This document shows, one piece after another, positions 16,357 through 26,707 of a DNA stretch of 64,000 nt (its first letter is position 1; each line of letters starts with the position of its first letter). The notes beneath the pieces are model-generated. The model made no database searches and was not told the origin of the DNA. It saw nothing but the letters and a program-made list of their open reading frames with translations. The position numbers and the translations under genes were made by a program. Source of the DNA: Actinomyces sp. ZJ308 (GTDB lineage: Bacteria; Actinomycetota; Actinomycetes; Actinomycetales; Actinomycetaceae); contig NZ_JAAIJY010000003.1 of NCBI RefSeq assembly GCF_011752065.1, positions 150,855 to 214,854 of the forward strand. The letters run 5' to 3'.

Positions 16357-16362
16357 ATTCTA
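16357..16362 (-). promoter_or_regulatory. -10 element of a probable leaderless promoter (kinase gene)
   Basis: TAGAAT (minus strand 16362-16357) is followed by 7 nt and the GTG at 16349. Confidence 0.5.
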
Positions 16363-16450
16363 CGGTGCCTGCGGCGCATCGACAGCCGCTCGCCGCCGCT
16401 GACGGGTAGTCCTGCCCATCCGGCGGGTTCTGCCCGTTTCGCCTGCCATG

Positions 16451-17611
16451 TCAGGAGCTTCGGTGCGTCAGCAGGTCTGCCAGGGCGGCCAGGTCCTTCA
16501 GTGATGCGGTACTCACCACGCCCTCGTCCCGGAGTCGCTCCAGCGCCTCGAGCCCGGCATCGCGGTGGGTGATGATGATCTCCTCGTGGGCGTCGCGTGC
16601 GCCGCAGTCCTCGATGAGCGTCGCCGCCTCGGTGATCTGCTCCGCCGTGGCCCCGGCATTGGCCAGAACGCTTCCGAGCAGCTCCCGGCCGACGTCGTCG
16701 CAGCGGCTCCAGGTCAGGGCCAGCAGCACCGTGCGCTTGCCCTCGCGCAGATCGTCTCCCGCCGGCTTTCCGGTGACCTGCGGCGAGCCGAAGACGCCCA
16801 GCTCGTCGTCGCGCAGCTGGAAGGCGATACCGATCTCCTCACCGAAGACCGCCAGGTGCTCAGCTGTCGGGCCGGCCGGCTCCACCCCGGCCAGGAGAGC
16901 TCCGATGAGCAATGGGTGGCGAACTGAGTACCGGGCCGACTTGTGGCGCACGACCGACAGGGCGTCGTCGTGCATGCGTCTGGCCGCAGATACCGGGTCC
17001 TGCCCCCAGGGCAGTGGCAGGTTCTCGCTGCGTACGTCGAGGAACTGGCCCAGGGCCACCTCGGTGGTCATGGCGTCGAAGGCGGACCGGGCGTGCCGGA
17101 GCGCCTGCTGCCCGGCCTCAGAGGCGGCGCGCGCCTGCGCCAGGGCGCTCATCTCCTCTCCGGCCAGCGACAGCAGGAGGTCGCCCAGCAGGATGGCACC
17201 GTTGGCCCCGAAGGCCTGTGAGCACCCCAGCCAGCCACGGGCGCCGTGGTCCCGGGAGAAGGCACGGTGCGCCGCAGGCAGGCCCCGTCGGGTGTCGGCC
17301 CCGTCCATGAGGTCGTCGTGGACCAGCGCGCTGGCCTGGTAGAGCTCGAGCGCTGCTCCCAGGCGGACGGCGTCGTCGCTGGTGAGGCGCTCACTCCGGT
17401 GCTCCGGGGCGATGGTGAGCGCGTAGCCGACCGCACCCAGCACGGCGCGCATGCGCTTGCCCCCGGTCAGGACGCTCGCGGCGGCCTCGAGCAGCTCCGG
17501 CGCGGCCTGCCCCAGGTCCTCCCAGCGCCGGTGACAGCCGCTCAGGACCTCCTCCAGGCGGTGCTCGACGGCGGGACGGACACGGCCCAGGGCCGCAGGC
17601 AGCGCACTCAT
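16451..17611 (-). CDS. idsA: trans-isoprenyl diphosphate synthase
   Basis: The 386-residue protein has the polyprenyl synthetase signatures: GGKRMR (diphosphate binding), the first Asp-rich motif DDLMD (99-103), and a second motif QLRDDELG in which the usual last Asp is Gly. It extends allylic diphosphates with isopentenyl diphosphate, probably giving geranylgeranyl or a longer chain; product length cannot be set by eye. Products feed menaquinone, carotenoid or lipid carrier synthesis. It sits upstream of the kinase gene on the same strand, as idsA2 sits near pknL in Mycobacterium; the symbol rests on that and is tentative. Confidence 0.87.
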   Translation of the reverse strand: MSALPAALGRVRPAVEHRLEEVLSGCHRRWEDLGQAAPELLEAAASVLTGGKRMRAVLGAVGYALTIAPEHRSERLTSDDAVRLGAALELYQASALVHDDLMDGADTRRGLPAAHRAFSRDHGARGWLGCSQAFGANGAILLGDLLLSLAGEEMSALAQARAASEAGQQALRHARSAFDAMTTEVALGQFLDVRSENLPLPWGQDPVSAARRMHDDALSVVRHKSARYSVRHPLLIGALLAGVEPAGPTAEHLAVFGEEIGIAFQLRDDELGVFGSPQVTGKPAGDDLREGKRTVLLALTWSRCDDVGRELLGSVLANAGATAEQITEAATLIEDCGARDAHEEIIITHRDAGLEALERLRDEGVVSTASLKDLAALADLLTHRSS

Positions 17612-17750
17612 GCCCGCCAGGGTAGACGCAGCAGGGCCGCCGCGGCCTCCCCAGGGGCGTCGATAGCCGTTTTAGCGCCGCCGGGTGCCGACCGCGGCAA
17701 AGGTTAGGTCATGCTAAGTCACCGGTGCGAAGTTGCTGGGGAATAAACGC

Positions 17751-17756
17751 TACAAT
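17751..17756 (+). promoter_or_regulatory. candidate -10 element of the sigma factor gene
   Basis: TACAAT lies 80 nt before the GTG start. It is the best TATAAT match in the 225-base interval between the prenyl synthase and sigma factor genes. No properly spaced -35 was seen. Confidence 0.4.
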
Positions 17757-17835
17757 TCTGGGGTTGTCTGCTGTGCCGGGTCGGGTCCCCATACCCCGTC
17801 GCCGGCTGTCCGCCCGCCCACGCGAAAGGAACTCC

Positions 17836-19491
<1,656 letters not shown>

Positions 19492-19533
19492 TCGGACCGC
19501 CTGACTAGGAAGCGCCAGCGACTCGTTCATCTC

Positions 19534-19580
19534 GACGGCGTCGGCCCCGGACCTGTGAAGGTTCCGGGGCCGACGCCGTC
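19534..19580 (+). terminator. strong hairpin terminator after the sigma factor gene
   Basis: A perfect 18-bp stem (19534-19551 with 19563-19580) with an 11-nt loop lies between the sigma factor stop codon and the TPP riboswitch. Confidence 0.8.
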
Positions 19581-19585
19581 AGTGC

Positions 19586-19591
19586 TATCGT
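19586..19591 (+). promoter_or_regulatory. candidate -10 element of the thiamine operon
   Basis: TATCGT immediately follows the upstream terminator and lies about 10 nt before the riboswitch, which would place the transcription start at its 5' end. Confidence 0.4.
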
Positions 19592-19599
19592 CCCAATCG

Positions 19600-19668
19600 T
19601 GACACGGGGTGCCACACGGCTGAGAACACACCCGTCGAACCTGTCCAGCTAGTACTGACGAAGGGATG
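19600..19668 (+). ncRNA. TPP riboswitch (THI element)
   Basis: The conserved core is readable: GGGGTGC, GGCTGAGA, ACCCGT and GAACCTG, closing with GACGAAGGGA. It ends just before the thiM start codon. Thiamine diphosphate binding to this aptamer lowers expression of thiamine genes. GAAGGGA near the ATG at 19673 probably serves as, or overlaps, the ribosome site, so control is likely at translation initiation. Confidence 0.93.
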
Positions 19669-19672
19669 TCAC

Positions 19673-20506
19673 ATGCACTGGGACACGTCTACCCCGGCGG
19701 CGCTTGAGTCGCTGCGCCGCCATGCTCCACTGGTCTCCTGCATCACCAACTCGGTGGTCACCAACGTCACCGCCAACGTTCTCCTGGCCCTGGGCGCGGT
19801 GCCGGCCATGGTGGACATCACCGGGGAGGCGGGGCCTTTCGCCCAGATCGCCTCCGCGCTGCTCATCAACCTCGGCACGCCCCAGCCCGAGCAGCGCGCC
19901 GCCGCCCGCGAGGCCGTCGCAGCGGCGAACGACGCTCGTACGCCGTGGGTCCTCGACCCGGTAGCCATCGGAACGCTGGCACACCGCACTGCCCTGGCTC
20001 ATGAGCTGGTCGTCCAGGGGCCGAGCGCCGTCCGGGGCAACGCCTCGGAGATCATCGCCCTGGTGGGCGCCGGCAGCGGAGGGCGGGGCGTCGAGGCCAC
20101 CGACGACGTCGACGCGGCGCTCGCACCGGCCTGCGACCTGGCCCGTCGCCACGGCTGCGTCGTGGCGGTCTCCGGTCCCGTTGACCTGGTCACCGACGGT
20201 GAGCGCGTCGTCCGGGTCCGGGGCGGATCCGCGTTGCTGACCCGGATGACCGGAGGCGGCTGCGCCCTGGGGGCAGTGACCGCGGCCTTCCTCGGGGCGG
20301 GCCGGAAGGAGGGACTGGACAGCCTGAGCGCCGTCGTGGCCGCGCACGCCGTCTACAGCGCGGCGGCCGAGCGAGCCGCGGCCCGATCGGCCGGCCCCGG
20401 CTCCTTCCAGCCCGCCTTCCTCGACGCCCTGTACGCCCTGGAGACGAAGGACCTGGGGTCCGTCATCGTCAGGACCACCGGCGCCACTGACGAGGAGTCG
20501 GCATGA
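19673..20506 (+). CDS. thiM: hydroxyethylthiazole kinase
   Basis: The 277-residue protein has the ThiM ribokinase-like fold: [20 protein letters not shown] near the N-terminus and [12 protein letters not shown] with the catalytic Cys near the C-terminus. It phosphorylates the thiazole alcohol THZ so that ThiE can use it, and so is a salvage enzyme. It is the first gene of a three-gene operon and its start codon lies a few bases after the TPP riboswitch, so it should be repressed when thiamine diphosphate is plentiful. Confidence 0.95.
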   Translation: MHWDTSTPAALESLRRHAPLVSCITNSVVTNVTANVLLALGAVPAMVDITGEAGPFAQIASALLINLGTPQPEQRAAAREAVAAANDARTPWVLDPVAIGTLAHRTALAHELVVQGPSAVRGNASEIIALVGAGSGGRGVEATDDVDAALAPACDLARRHGCVVAVSGPVDLVTDGERVVRVRGGSALLTRMTGGGCALGAVTAAFLGAGRKEGLDSLSAVVAAHAVYSAAAERAAARSAGPGSFQPAFLDALYALETKDLGSVIVRTTGATDEESA

Positions 20507-21165
20507 GGGCCGCACCGGACCTGTCGCTCTACCTCGTCACCGATGAGGACCAGTGCCGCTCGCGCGGGCGAGACGTCGTTCGGACCGTTGAGGCGGCCGT
20601 TGACGGGGGAGTCACCTGTGTCCAGCTGCGCGCCAAGGACGCCGACGGCGGCCCCTTCCTGACCCAGGTGCTGGAGGTGGCCGAGGCTGTGGGCGGCCAG
20701 GTCCCCGTCATCGTCAACGACCGCGTCGACGTCTTCCTGGCGGCGCGCGACCTGGGGGCGCGGATAGCGGGTGTCCACCTCGGCCAGCTGGATCTGCCCG
20801 CCGGCGTCGCACGCCGCCTCATCGGGGATGAGGCCTACCTCGGGCTGTCGACCGCGACCCGCAGCGAGATGTGCGCCGCCCAGGAGCAAGGGGCCTGCGA
20901 CTACGTCGGAATCGGCGTCGTGCGCGACACCGCCACCAAGGCCGACGCCCCAAAGAGCCTGGGCATCAACGGCGTCGTGCGCATGTCCGCCCTGACCGAT
21001 CTGCCTGCTGTGGCCATCGGCGGCGTCACAGTCGCCGATCTGCCGGCCCTGCGCGCGGGAGGTCTGGACGGAGCCGCTGTCGTCTCGGCCATCTGCACGG
21101 CCGAGGACCCGAGGCGCGCCGCCGCCGCTCTGCGAGCCGCCTGGGACGGGGGAGACGGACGATGA
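20503..21165 (+). CDS. thiE: thiamine phosphate synthase
   Basis: The 220-residue TIM-barrel protein shows [24 protein letters not shown] and YVGIGVV, the ThiE motifs for pyrimidine diphosphate and thiazole phosphate binding. It joins HMP diphosphate and THZ phosphate into thiamine phosphate. Its ATG overlaps the thiM stop codon as ATGA, indicating translational coupling. It is of normal length for the family. Confidence 0.95.
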   Translation: MRAAPDLSLYLVTDEDQCRSRGRDVVRTVEAAVDGGVTCVQLRAKDADGGPFLTQVLEVAEAVGGQVPVIVNDRVDVFLAARDLGARIAGVHLGQLDLPAGVARRLIGDEAYLGLSTATRSEMCAAQEQGACDYVGIGVVRDTATKADAPKSLGINGVVRMSALTDLPAVAIGGVTVADLPALRAGGLDGAAVVSAICTAEDPRRAAAALRAAWDGGDGR

Positions 21166-21998
21166 GTCACTCACGGCCCCGCTCGACGACCATCGCCGCC
21201 CTGACGATCGCCGGCTCCGACCCCAGTGGAGGTGCCGGTATCCAGGCCGACCTGAAGGCCATGAGCGCGCTCGGCGCCTACGGGATGAGCGTGATCACGG
21301 CTCTGACCGCCCAGTCGACGTGCGGCGTGACGGGCGTGCACGTCGTGCCCGTCGACTTCGTACGCCTCCAGCTGGACACGCTGCTGGACGACATCGTCCC
21401 CGATGCCACCAAGATCGGCATGCTCGCCACCGCCGAGCTGGCCGACGCCGTGGGGGAGTACCTGCCCGGCCTGACTCACACGGTCCTCGACCCGGTCATG
21501 GTCGCCACCTCCGGAGACCGCCTCCTGGACGAGGAGGCGATCGGGGCCGTACGCCGTCTGTGCGCCACGGTCGACCTCATCACCCCCAACCTCCACGAGG
21601 CGGCGGTCCTGCTGAACGAGGAGCCCGCGGTGAGCCTCGATGATCTGCGCAGCCAGGCGCAGCGCCTGAGAGATCTGGGTGCACAACGGGTGCTGGTCAA
21701 AGGTGGCCATCTCACCGGCGCGGGTGAGGCGGGTGATGCTGTTGATGTCTACGTCGATGGCGACGTCGTCAGACTCCTCCGTGGCCGCCGCGTGGCGACG
21801 GGGAACACCCATGGCACGGGCTGCACGCTCTCCTCGGCGATCACCTCGCTGCGACCGCGCAGGGCGACCTGGCTGGAGGCGGTGCGGGGCGCCAAAACCT
21901 ATCTCACGAGGGCCATCGCGCACGCCGACACTTTGGGGATCGGGCACGGGCATGGTCCGGTCCATCATTTCTACCGGGCGTGGAGCCAATCTGGGTGA
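21162..21998 (+). CDS. thiD: hydroxymethylpyrimidine/phosphomethylpyrimidine kinase
   Basis: The 278-residue protein has the ThiD substrate motif AGSDPSGGAGIQADLK and the catalytic GTGCTLSSAI anion-hole motif near the C-terminus. It phosphorylates HMP twice to give HMP diphosphate for ThiE. The ATG at 21162 overlaps the thiE stop as ATGA and is preceded by GGGGGAG. With ThiM and ThiE it forms a complete route from salvaged thiazole and pyrimidine to thiamine phosphate. No de novo genes such as thiC or thiG are nearby. The frame is open further upstream, but that part is antiparallel or frame-shifted within thiE. Confidence 0.95.
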   Translation: MSHSRPRSTTIAALTIAGSDPSGGAGIQADLKAMSALGAYGMSVITALTAQSTCGVTGVHVVPVDFVRLQLDTLLDDIVPDATKIGMLATAELADAVGEYLPGLTHTVLDPVMVATSGDRLLDEEAIGAVRRLCATVDLITPNLHEAAVLLNEEPAVSLDDLRSQAQRLRDLGAQRVLVKGGHLTGAGEAGDAVDVYVDGDVVRLLRGRRVATGNTHGTGCTLSSAITSLRPRRATWLEAVRGAKTYLTRAIAHADTLGIGHGHGPVHHFYRAWSQSG

Positions 21999-22107
21999 TA
22001 AATTACGTGATTGTCGTCGACGTGAACCAACCGTGGTGCATCTACTGAAACGAGTCGGCGTGTATGTCCGTTCCTGAAAAGCGCCCCGCCTCCATGGGAG
22101 TTGACCA

Positions 22108-23196
22108 ATGAAAGACACATCTGTTTTTTCAGGCAGGGGAGCAGCTCTCCTGCCTGTCCTTGTGCTGATGACGGCAGGCCTCATCCCTCTGCCGCTGCTC
22201 ACCACCCCGGCTCACGGTGCAGAAACCGGACCGAGCGGAGGCACAGGGGCTGCTTCGACGGCGGTAACCGCACCCACCAGCTTCGGCAAGGACGCCGCGA
22301 CGATCCCCGAGGAACGGCCGGCGGCCGAGGCGAGCCATGAGGCGGACCAGGATGTTCTGAGCTATTGGACGCACGAGCGCATGGCCGCGGCCAAGCCCCT
22401 GGACGCCGATGCGGCCGACGATCCCGCCCAGGAGCGGCCGGCGGCCGCAGACGACGGGGACAGCTCCAGCTCGACGGATCCGGCGGGAACGACCGAGCCC
22501 GTCGCTCCGGCTGCCGACGGAGGCACGGCCCTGCCCGCCAGGACGAAGGGCAAGCTGTTCTTCAACGGCTACAAGGCCGACAACGTCTACTGCAGCGCCT
22601 CGGTCCTTAACACGCCGTCCAGGAGCGTTATCATCACCGCCGCTCACTGCGTCTACAGCGCTCAGGAAGGCTGGGCCAAGGATGCGGTCTTCGTCCCCGA
22701 CTACGACCGCACCCAGGCCGATCCGGATCCGGTGGGAGTCTGGACGGCCCGGTCGATGCGCACCTTCGACAGCTGGCGAGCCGATCAGACCGACTACCGC
22801 AACGACGTCGCCTACGTGACGCTCAACGACGGCGGAGACGCGAACAAGCCGATCGTCGACGTCGTCGGCGGTCACGGGCTGGCCTGGGGAGGCGGCTACG
22901 TCTTCCACGCCACGATCTTCGGGTATCCGAACAACAAGACGAACCCGGACGGCCGTGGCACCATCCACTCCTGCGTCAGGACCACGGAGGAGTCGGAGGG
23001 CAAGGTGAGGACCGAGGGCTGCGACTTCGGCTTCGGCGCCTCGGGAGGGCCCTGGCTCTACCGCTACGACGACGCCACCGGGCTCGGCTACGTGCGCTCC
23101 TTGACCTCCCTGTGGCGGCCCTTGGGCGGGGTGAACCGCGGCCCCTACTTCACCGAGGCGGTCAAGACCATGCTGGACGCGACCGCCGGAGACTGA
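22108..23196 (+). CDS. secreted trypsin-like serine protease
   Basis: The 362-residue protein begins with a signal peptide (hydrophobic core ALLPVLVLMTAGLIPLPLL, likely cleavage after AHA-like AHGA near residue 38). A Ser/Thr/Asp/Glu-rich propeptide or linker of about 110 residues follows. The chymotrypsin-like domain begins near 150: the catalytic His is in ITAAHC, the Asp in YRNDVAYV, and the Ser in FGASGGPW. CYS pairs such as C in VYCSAS and AAHC could form a disulfide. The substrate is unknown; V8/glutamyl-endopeptidase-like proteins share this look. The ATG at 22108 follows GGGAG (22096-22100). Confidence 0.85.
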   Translation: MKDTSVFSGRGAALLPVLVLMTAGLIPLPLLTTPAHGAETGPSGGTGAASTAVTAPTSFGKDAATIPEERPAAEASHEADQDVLSYWTHERMAAAKPLDADAADDPAQERPAAADDGDSSSSTDPAGTTEPVAPAADGGTALPARTKGKLFFNGYKADNVYCSASVLNTPSRSVIITAAHCVYSAQEGWAKDAVFVPDYDRTQADPDPVGVWTARSMRTFDSWRADQTDYRNDVAYVTLNDGGDANKPIVDVVGGHGLAWGGGYVFHATIFGYPNNKTNPDGRGTIHSCVRTTEESEGKVRTEGCDFGFGASGGPWLYRYDDATGLGYVRSLTSLWRPLGGVNRGPYFTEAVKTMLDATAGD

Positions 23197-23216
23197 CCAG
23201 CGCCCGCCTCAGGGCA

Positions 23217-23540
23217 TCAGCCTTGGCCGCCTCCTGAGACCGACGGCGCGGTCTGCACCGGGTCGGAGCGCGTCGTCGAGCTGACGGTCAGAAGAGTCGC
23301 GGCGAGCACTAGGGTCGCAACCAGGGTCGCTGAGGCAATCACCACGGCCGCCCATGCGAAGCGCCTGTTCCGGCGAGCGCTGCGCACCTGCACGATGCCC
23401 ATGACCAGGGAGACGAGAGCCAGTGGTACTCCGATGAATGGTATGGGCACTAGCAGGACTGCGCCTGCAACCGCAGCAGTCAGGGCGCTGACGGATAGGG
23501 TGCCGTCAAGGTCGGTCCTGACCTTTGAGTACCGGTTCAT
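23217..23540 (-). CDS. small two-helix membrane protein
   Basis: The 107-residue protein has an N-terminal cytoplasmic segment, one hydrophobic stretch (ALTAAVAGAVLLVPIPFIGV and beyond), a short basic loop (RSARRNRR), a second hydrophobic stretch and a Ser/Thr-rich tail. The arrangement recalls DUF4190-type proteins, which have no assigned function. GGAG lies about 9 nt before the ATG at 23540. It ends 20 bases from the protease gene, convergently. The function is unknown. Confidence 0.6.
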   Translation of the reverse strand: MNRYSKVRTDLDGTLSVSALTAAVAGAVLLVPIPFIGVPLALVSLVMGIVQVRSARRNRRFAWAAVVIASATLVATLVLAATLLTVSSTTRSDPVQTAPSVSGGGQG

Positions 23541-23837
23541 ACCCGTTTCTCTCCTTGATCATCTCGTCGATCCCGCGGCGGTGCGTCCTCACCCATGATG
23601 GAGGCGGGGTCTGTCACTTGCCGGGGAGATGCCTGAGTACGCCAGCAGCGCCCAAGGCCCGTGCAGTGTGCACCGGCACCACGAGGAGAGTGCCGATCTG
23701 ATCGGCCGTTCGGCGGCGTCCGAATCTACCGACGCGTCCTCCTGATCTCCTCGTGCGACTCAGGACTGAGTCAGGTGGTGCACAGCCCGGGCTCGTAGGC
23801 TGTAGAACGGGAGATGTTCTCACTCAGGAGCGCTGAG
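23541..23837. other. intergenic region with nothing recognised
   Basis: These 297 bases separate two divergent genes. Short open frames exist on both strands but none has a recognisable product or a good ribosome site. The promoters of both flanking genes must lie here; no clear one was identified. Confidence 0.4.
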
Positions 23838-24740
23838 ATGGTTCACGCACGTACCGCCCTTGCCCAGTCCGACACTCTCCGCCTCGTCTGGCCCCAGTGG
23901 CAGGGGGCGGGGGAGTCCTCGGTGCGCAGCCTCCTGCCCGACCTGCCCTACGGGGAGGCGCGGCGCGTGTACGCACTGGGGACCCAGGTGCTCACGGCCG
24001 TCCTGCCCGAGCACCCCGGCCCCACGGAGATCGTCCCCGTCAGCGATGAGCCCGCAGGCGAGGAGGTGCTTATCACCGACGGCATGGAGTCGCGCGCCCA
24101 GATCCTGGCCGGGATCCGCGAGGCCCGCGCGGCCATCGCCCGGCACGACGCCGCCAGGATCCTCACCCTGGGCGGGGACTGCGCCGTGTCCGTCGTCCCC
24201 TTCACCGAGCTCGCCGCCCGCTACGGGCAGGACCTGGCCGTCGTCTGGATCGACTCCCACCCGGACATCGGCACCGCGCACTCCCAGTACCCCGGCTACC
24301 ACGCCATGGCGGTCTCCCAGATCATCGGCGTCGGCGACCCCGAGGTGATGGAGGAGCTGGCGGCCTTCGTCTCCCCGACCCGCGTGGCCCTGGCGGGCCT
24401 GCACTCCTGGACCGAGGACGACTACCCGAACATCGCGAAGTGGGGACTGCATGCCTTCAGCCCCGCCGATCTGCGCGATTCAACCACGCCCCTGCTCACA
24501 TGGCTGAGGACCACCGGGTGCGGTCGCGTAGCCATCCACCTCGACGTCGACACCGTGGACGCCGACGAGGTCCGTCTGGGACTGGGCTACGACCGCGGGG
24601 GCCTGAGTACTGCCCAGACCAACCGCCTGGTCAAGGACCTGGGGCGGGTGGCCGACGTCGTCGGGCTGACGATCGCCGAGTACGTGCCCCGGCAGGTGGT
24701 CGCCCTCACCCACCTCCTGGAGGGGCTGCCGCTTCTGTGA
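23838..24740 (+). CDS. arginase/agmatinase-fold protein
   Basis: The 300-residue protein has the ureohydrolase metal motifs: LTLGGDCAVSV (the canonical motif is GGDHS, so the metal-binding His is Cys), WIDSHPDIGT (for DAHxD) and LDVDTVDA (for DxDxxDP). Ureohydrolases hydrolyse arginine, agmatine, formiminoglutamate or guanidines with two Mn ions. With the His-to-Cys change and the Ala in place of the last Pro, substrate and even activity are uncertain. The ATG at 23838 follows AGGAG (23826-23830). The next gene is convergent, so it is probably transcribed alone. Confidence 0.75.
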   Translation: MVHARTALAQSDTLRLVWPQWQGAGESSVRSLLPDLPYGEARRVYALGTQVLTAVLPEHPGPTEIVPVSDEPAGEEVLITDGMESRAQILAGIREARAAIARHDAARILTLGGDCAVSVVPFTELAARYGQDLAVVWIDSHPDIGTAHSQYPGYHAMAVSQIIGVGDPEVMEELAAFVSPTRVALAGLHSWTEDDYPNIAKWGLHAFSPADLRDSTTPLLTWLRTTGCGRVAIHLDVDTVDADEVRLGLGYDRGGLSTAQTNRLVKDLGRVADVVGLTIAEYVPRQVVALTHLLEGLPLL

Positions 24741-24776
24741 GGAAGTGGGGCAGGGCGTCGAACCGGCCAGCAGGGC

Positions 24777-24793
24777 GGCCGGCCCGGCCGGCC
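24777..24793. terminator. GC-only palindrome between convergent genes
   Basis: A GGCCGG/CCGGCC palindrome lies directly before the stop codon of the rhodanese-like gene and 37 bases after the arginase-fold gene. It can fold into a short, very stable hairpin and may terminate both genes. Confidence 0.35.
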
Positions 24794-25204
24794 TCAGTCG
24801 GTGACGATCTTCGCGCCGGTCGTGTTCTTCGCCGCGTCAATGGTTCCCAGGTCGGTGACGCTGGGGAAACCGGCGTTGCGCATGACGGCGCTGGCCATCT
24901 TGGGCTGGTCGTCGCTCCCGTAGATCTGGTACTGGGAGTTGCGGTCCAAGCCCGAGATCTGGCTGGAGAAGTCACCGGAGGAGAAGTCGTAGTTGACGGC
25001 CCCCTCCAGGTGCCCCTGCTTGTACTCGTCGGCCGAGCGCAGGTCGATGATGACCACGGGGCCGGTCGCCTTGGCGTCCGCCGGGGTGGTGTGCGCCGTG
25101 GCGGAGGCGCTGGAGTCGGTGGATCCCGAGCATCCGGTCAGTGCCAGCGCACCGCAGGAGACGAGCAGAGTGGAGACGGCCAGGACGCGGATGGGGCGTT
25201 TCAC
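24794..25204 (-). CDS. rhodanese-like lipoprotein without the catalytic cysteine
   Basis: The 136-residue protein starts with GTG at 25204 (AAGGA about 7 nt upstream) and has a signal peptide ending in the lipobox L22-T-G-C25. The rest is a rhodanese domain: VVIIDLRSADEYKQGHLEGAVNYDF is the conserved first half. The active-site loop, normally a Cys followed by a Gly and Arg pattern, is QIYGSDDQPK, with no cysteine. It therefore cannot act as a sulfurtransferase by the known mechanism and may bind a ligand or protein at the cell surface. Its neighbours give no clue to partners. Confidence 0.75.
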   Translation of the reverse strand: MKRPIRVLAVSTLLVSCGALALTGCSGSTDSSASATAHTTPADAKATGPVVIIDLRSADEYKQGHLEGAVNYDFSSGDFSSQISGLDRNSQYQIYGSDDQPKMASAVMRNAGFPSVTDLGTIDAAKNTTGAKIVTD

Positions 25205-25405
25205 AGAGGGTTCCTTCGGGAGTCACGCGGCTTCGTCGAGCCTGGGTGGGAGCGGGTGGGACGCTGGATCAGCGTAAGGCTCTGTGCCGGGAGACTCGGG
25301 GCGGGAACAGGGGCAGGGCCTCGGAGACGAGGATAAACGGCTTCCGGTGATAACGGCAGTGATACTCAGCGAACCGCGACGTGAATTTCAGTGAAGAAAT
25401 CCACG

Positions 25406-25669
25406 TCAGCTGCCGGCGGTTAGGCTCGCGGTCTCGTCCTGGAAGAGCAGGGCGACCTCCTTGAGCTTCTCCCCGTGCCGACGGGCGTGGTGAGCGCAGA
25501 AGAACAGCTCGCCGGTCAGCATGACGACTCGGACGTAGGCCTGCGCGTCGCAGACGTCGCAGCGGTCTGCTGTGGTCAGCGGGCGCTCGGAGGAGTCGGT
25601 GGCAGAGGCGGTCTGCTCGTCCAGGGTGGTCACCGCCTGGGCGGCGGTCGAGGTTCCGGTTGTGCTCAT
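25406..25669 (-). CDS. DUF7455 family small zinc-binding protein
   Basis: The 87-residue protein has a Thr/Ser-rich N-terminus and then the family core LTTADRCDVCDAQAYVRVVM...FCAHHARRH, whose Cys and His residues should bind one zinc ion. The family is actinobacterial, and I recall it lying between the principal sigma factor gene and parE in Streptomyces, close to the order seen here. Its function is not known. The ATG at 25669 is used; another in-frame ATG three codons upstream is possible. TGCAAT lies 7 nt before the chosen start, a weak leaderless candidate. Confidence 0.75.
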   Translation of the reverse strand: MSTTGTSTAAQAVTTLDEQTASATDSSERPLTTADRCDVCDAQAYVRVVMLTGELFFCAHHARRHGEKLKEVALLFQDETASLTAGS

Positions 25670-25913
25670 GGACCGCATTGCATCACGTCCGGGGCTCTCC
25701 CGACCGTCCGAAAGCACCGTTTCCGCCTGAGGCGCACGAGCTTTCGCCCACGGCGCAGCGCCGTCATGGCGCACCTCACCGTAGAACCGACCGATCGGGC
25801 GGATGCTGGAGACCTCAGTGACGTCGTTGCCGCTTCGGGGCCGTCTCGGGGCCGCCGTGGAGGCGGCGTCGACGGGAGGGAACCGGGGAGAAGAAAGAGA
25901 CAGGAGGACCGTG

Positions 25914-26651
25914 ATGTCGGTGCAGGAGTTCCGTGACCGTGAGATCGCGCGTCTGGAGCGCTCGGGCTGGGCGACCAACGCGGCTCTCCGCCAGAGGCTG
26001 GACGCAACGGGGCTGCGGCCGCCCGCCCGGGTCGTGACCGAGTGCCTGGACGAGGGCGCCGGTGCCGGCTGGGAGCGGGCCGAGCGCGCGGTGGCCCGCC
26101 TGCGCGAGCACTTCGCCTCCTTCCGCTTCGCCGACGACGTCGACTACGGGCTGCTCGCGATCCCCGCCGTGGAGCGGCTCGACACCCGCGGTGCCGTGGA
26201 TCCTCGCATCCGCCACGGCCAGCAGCCCGACCTGGTCGAGGACCTCGTCGACCCGGCCATGGGGGAGGGGATCGACCTGAGCGGACTCACGCTGGAGCGC
26301 GACGGCTGGATGGTACTGGTCGGCGTCGTCGGCCAGTACGGGATCTCGGCGGGAAGCCATCAGGACATCACCTCAGCCCCCTTAGAGCGCTTCGAGGTCG
26401 ACGGCGTCGACACCCGCGCCCTCATGACCCGCCAGGTCTGGGGCGCCCGCCTGCTGCAGTGCCCGCCCGGCCTGGTTCCCGACTCCGACTACGCCGAGCG
26501 GTGGACCTTCACCCTCCTCCCCGCCGAGGGGCTGGTGGACGGCCGGGCCGTCTCCGGCACGGTGCTCAAGAAGCGGGTGCGCTTCCGCCTGGGCAAGGCC
26601 CACCGGGGGATTGGCAGCGCCCGGGTGAGCCCGGCCCTCCCGCTTCAGTGA
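25914..26651 (+). CDS. conserved hypothetical protein upstream of parE
   Basis: I do not recognise this 245-residue protein. It is soluble, with no signal peptide or membrane segment, a helical basic N-terminal third and a more beta-rich C-terminal half (WMVLVGVVGQYG, WTFTLLPAEGLVDG, KKRVRFRLGKAHRG). GGAGG (25903-25907) supports the ATG at 25914. It ends 56 bases before parE on the same strand, but parE seems to have its own promoter. The coding look (GC-rich third positions, strong ribosome site) is good. Confidence 0.65.
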   Translation: MSVQEFRDREIARLERSGWATNAALRQRLDATGLRPPARVVTECLDEGAGAGWERAERAVARLREHFASFRFADDVDYGLLAIPAVERLDTRGAVDPRIRHGQQPDLVEDLVDPAMGEGIDLSGLTLERDGWMVLVGVVGQYGISAGSHQDITSAPLERFEVDGVDTRALMTRQVWGARLLQCPPGLVPDSDYAERWTFTLLPAEGLVDGRAVSGTVLKKRVRFRLGKAHRGIGSARVSPALPLQ

Positions 26652-26695
26652 GCGGACTCGCGGCGGGGCACAAGGCGCCGGCTGCGCTGATCGGC

Positions 26696-26701
26696 TAGAT
26701 T
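26696..26701 (+). promoter_or_regulatory. -10 element of a probable leaderless promoter (parE)
   Basis: TAGATT is followed by 6 nt and the GTG at 26708, with no ribosome site. Confidence 0.5.
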
Positions 26702-26707
26702 CCCGGC

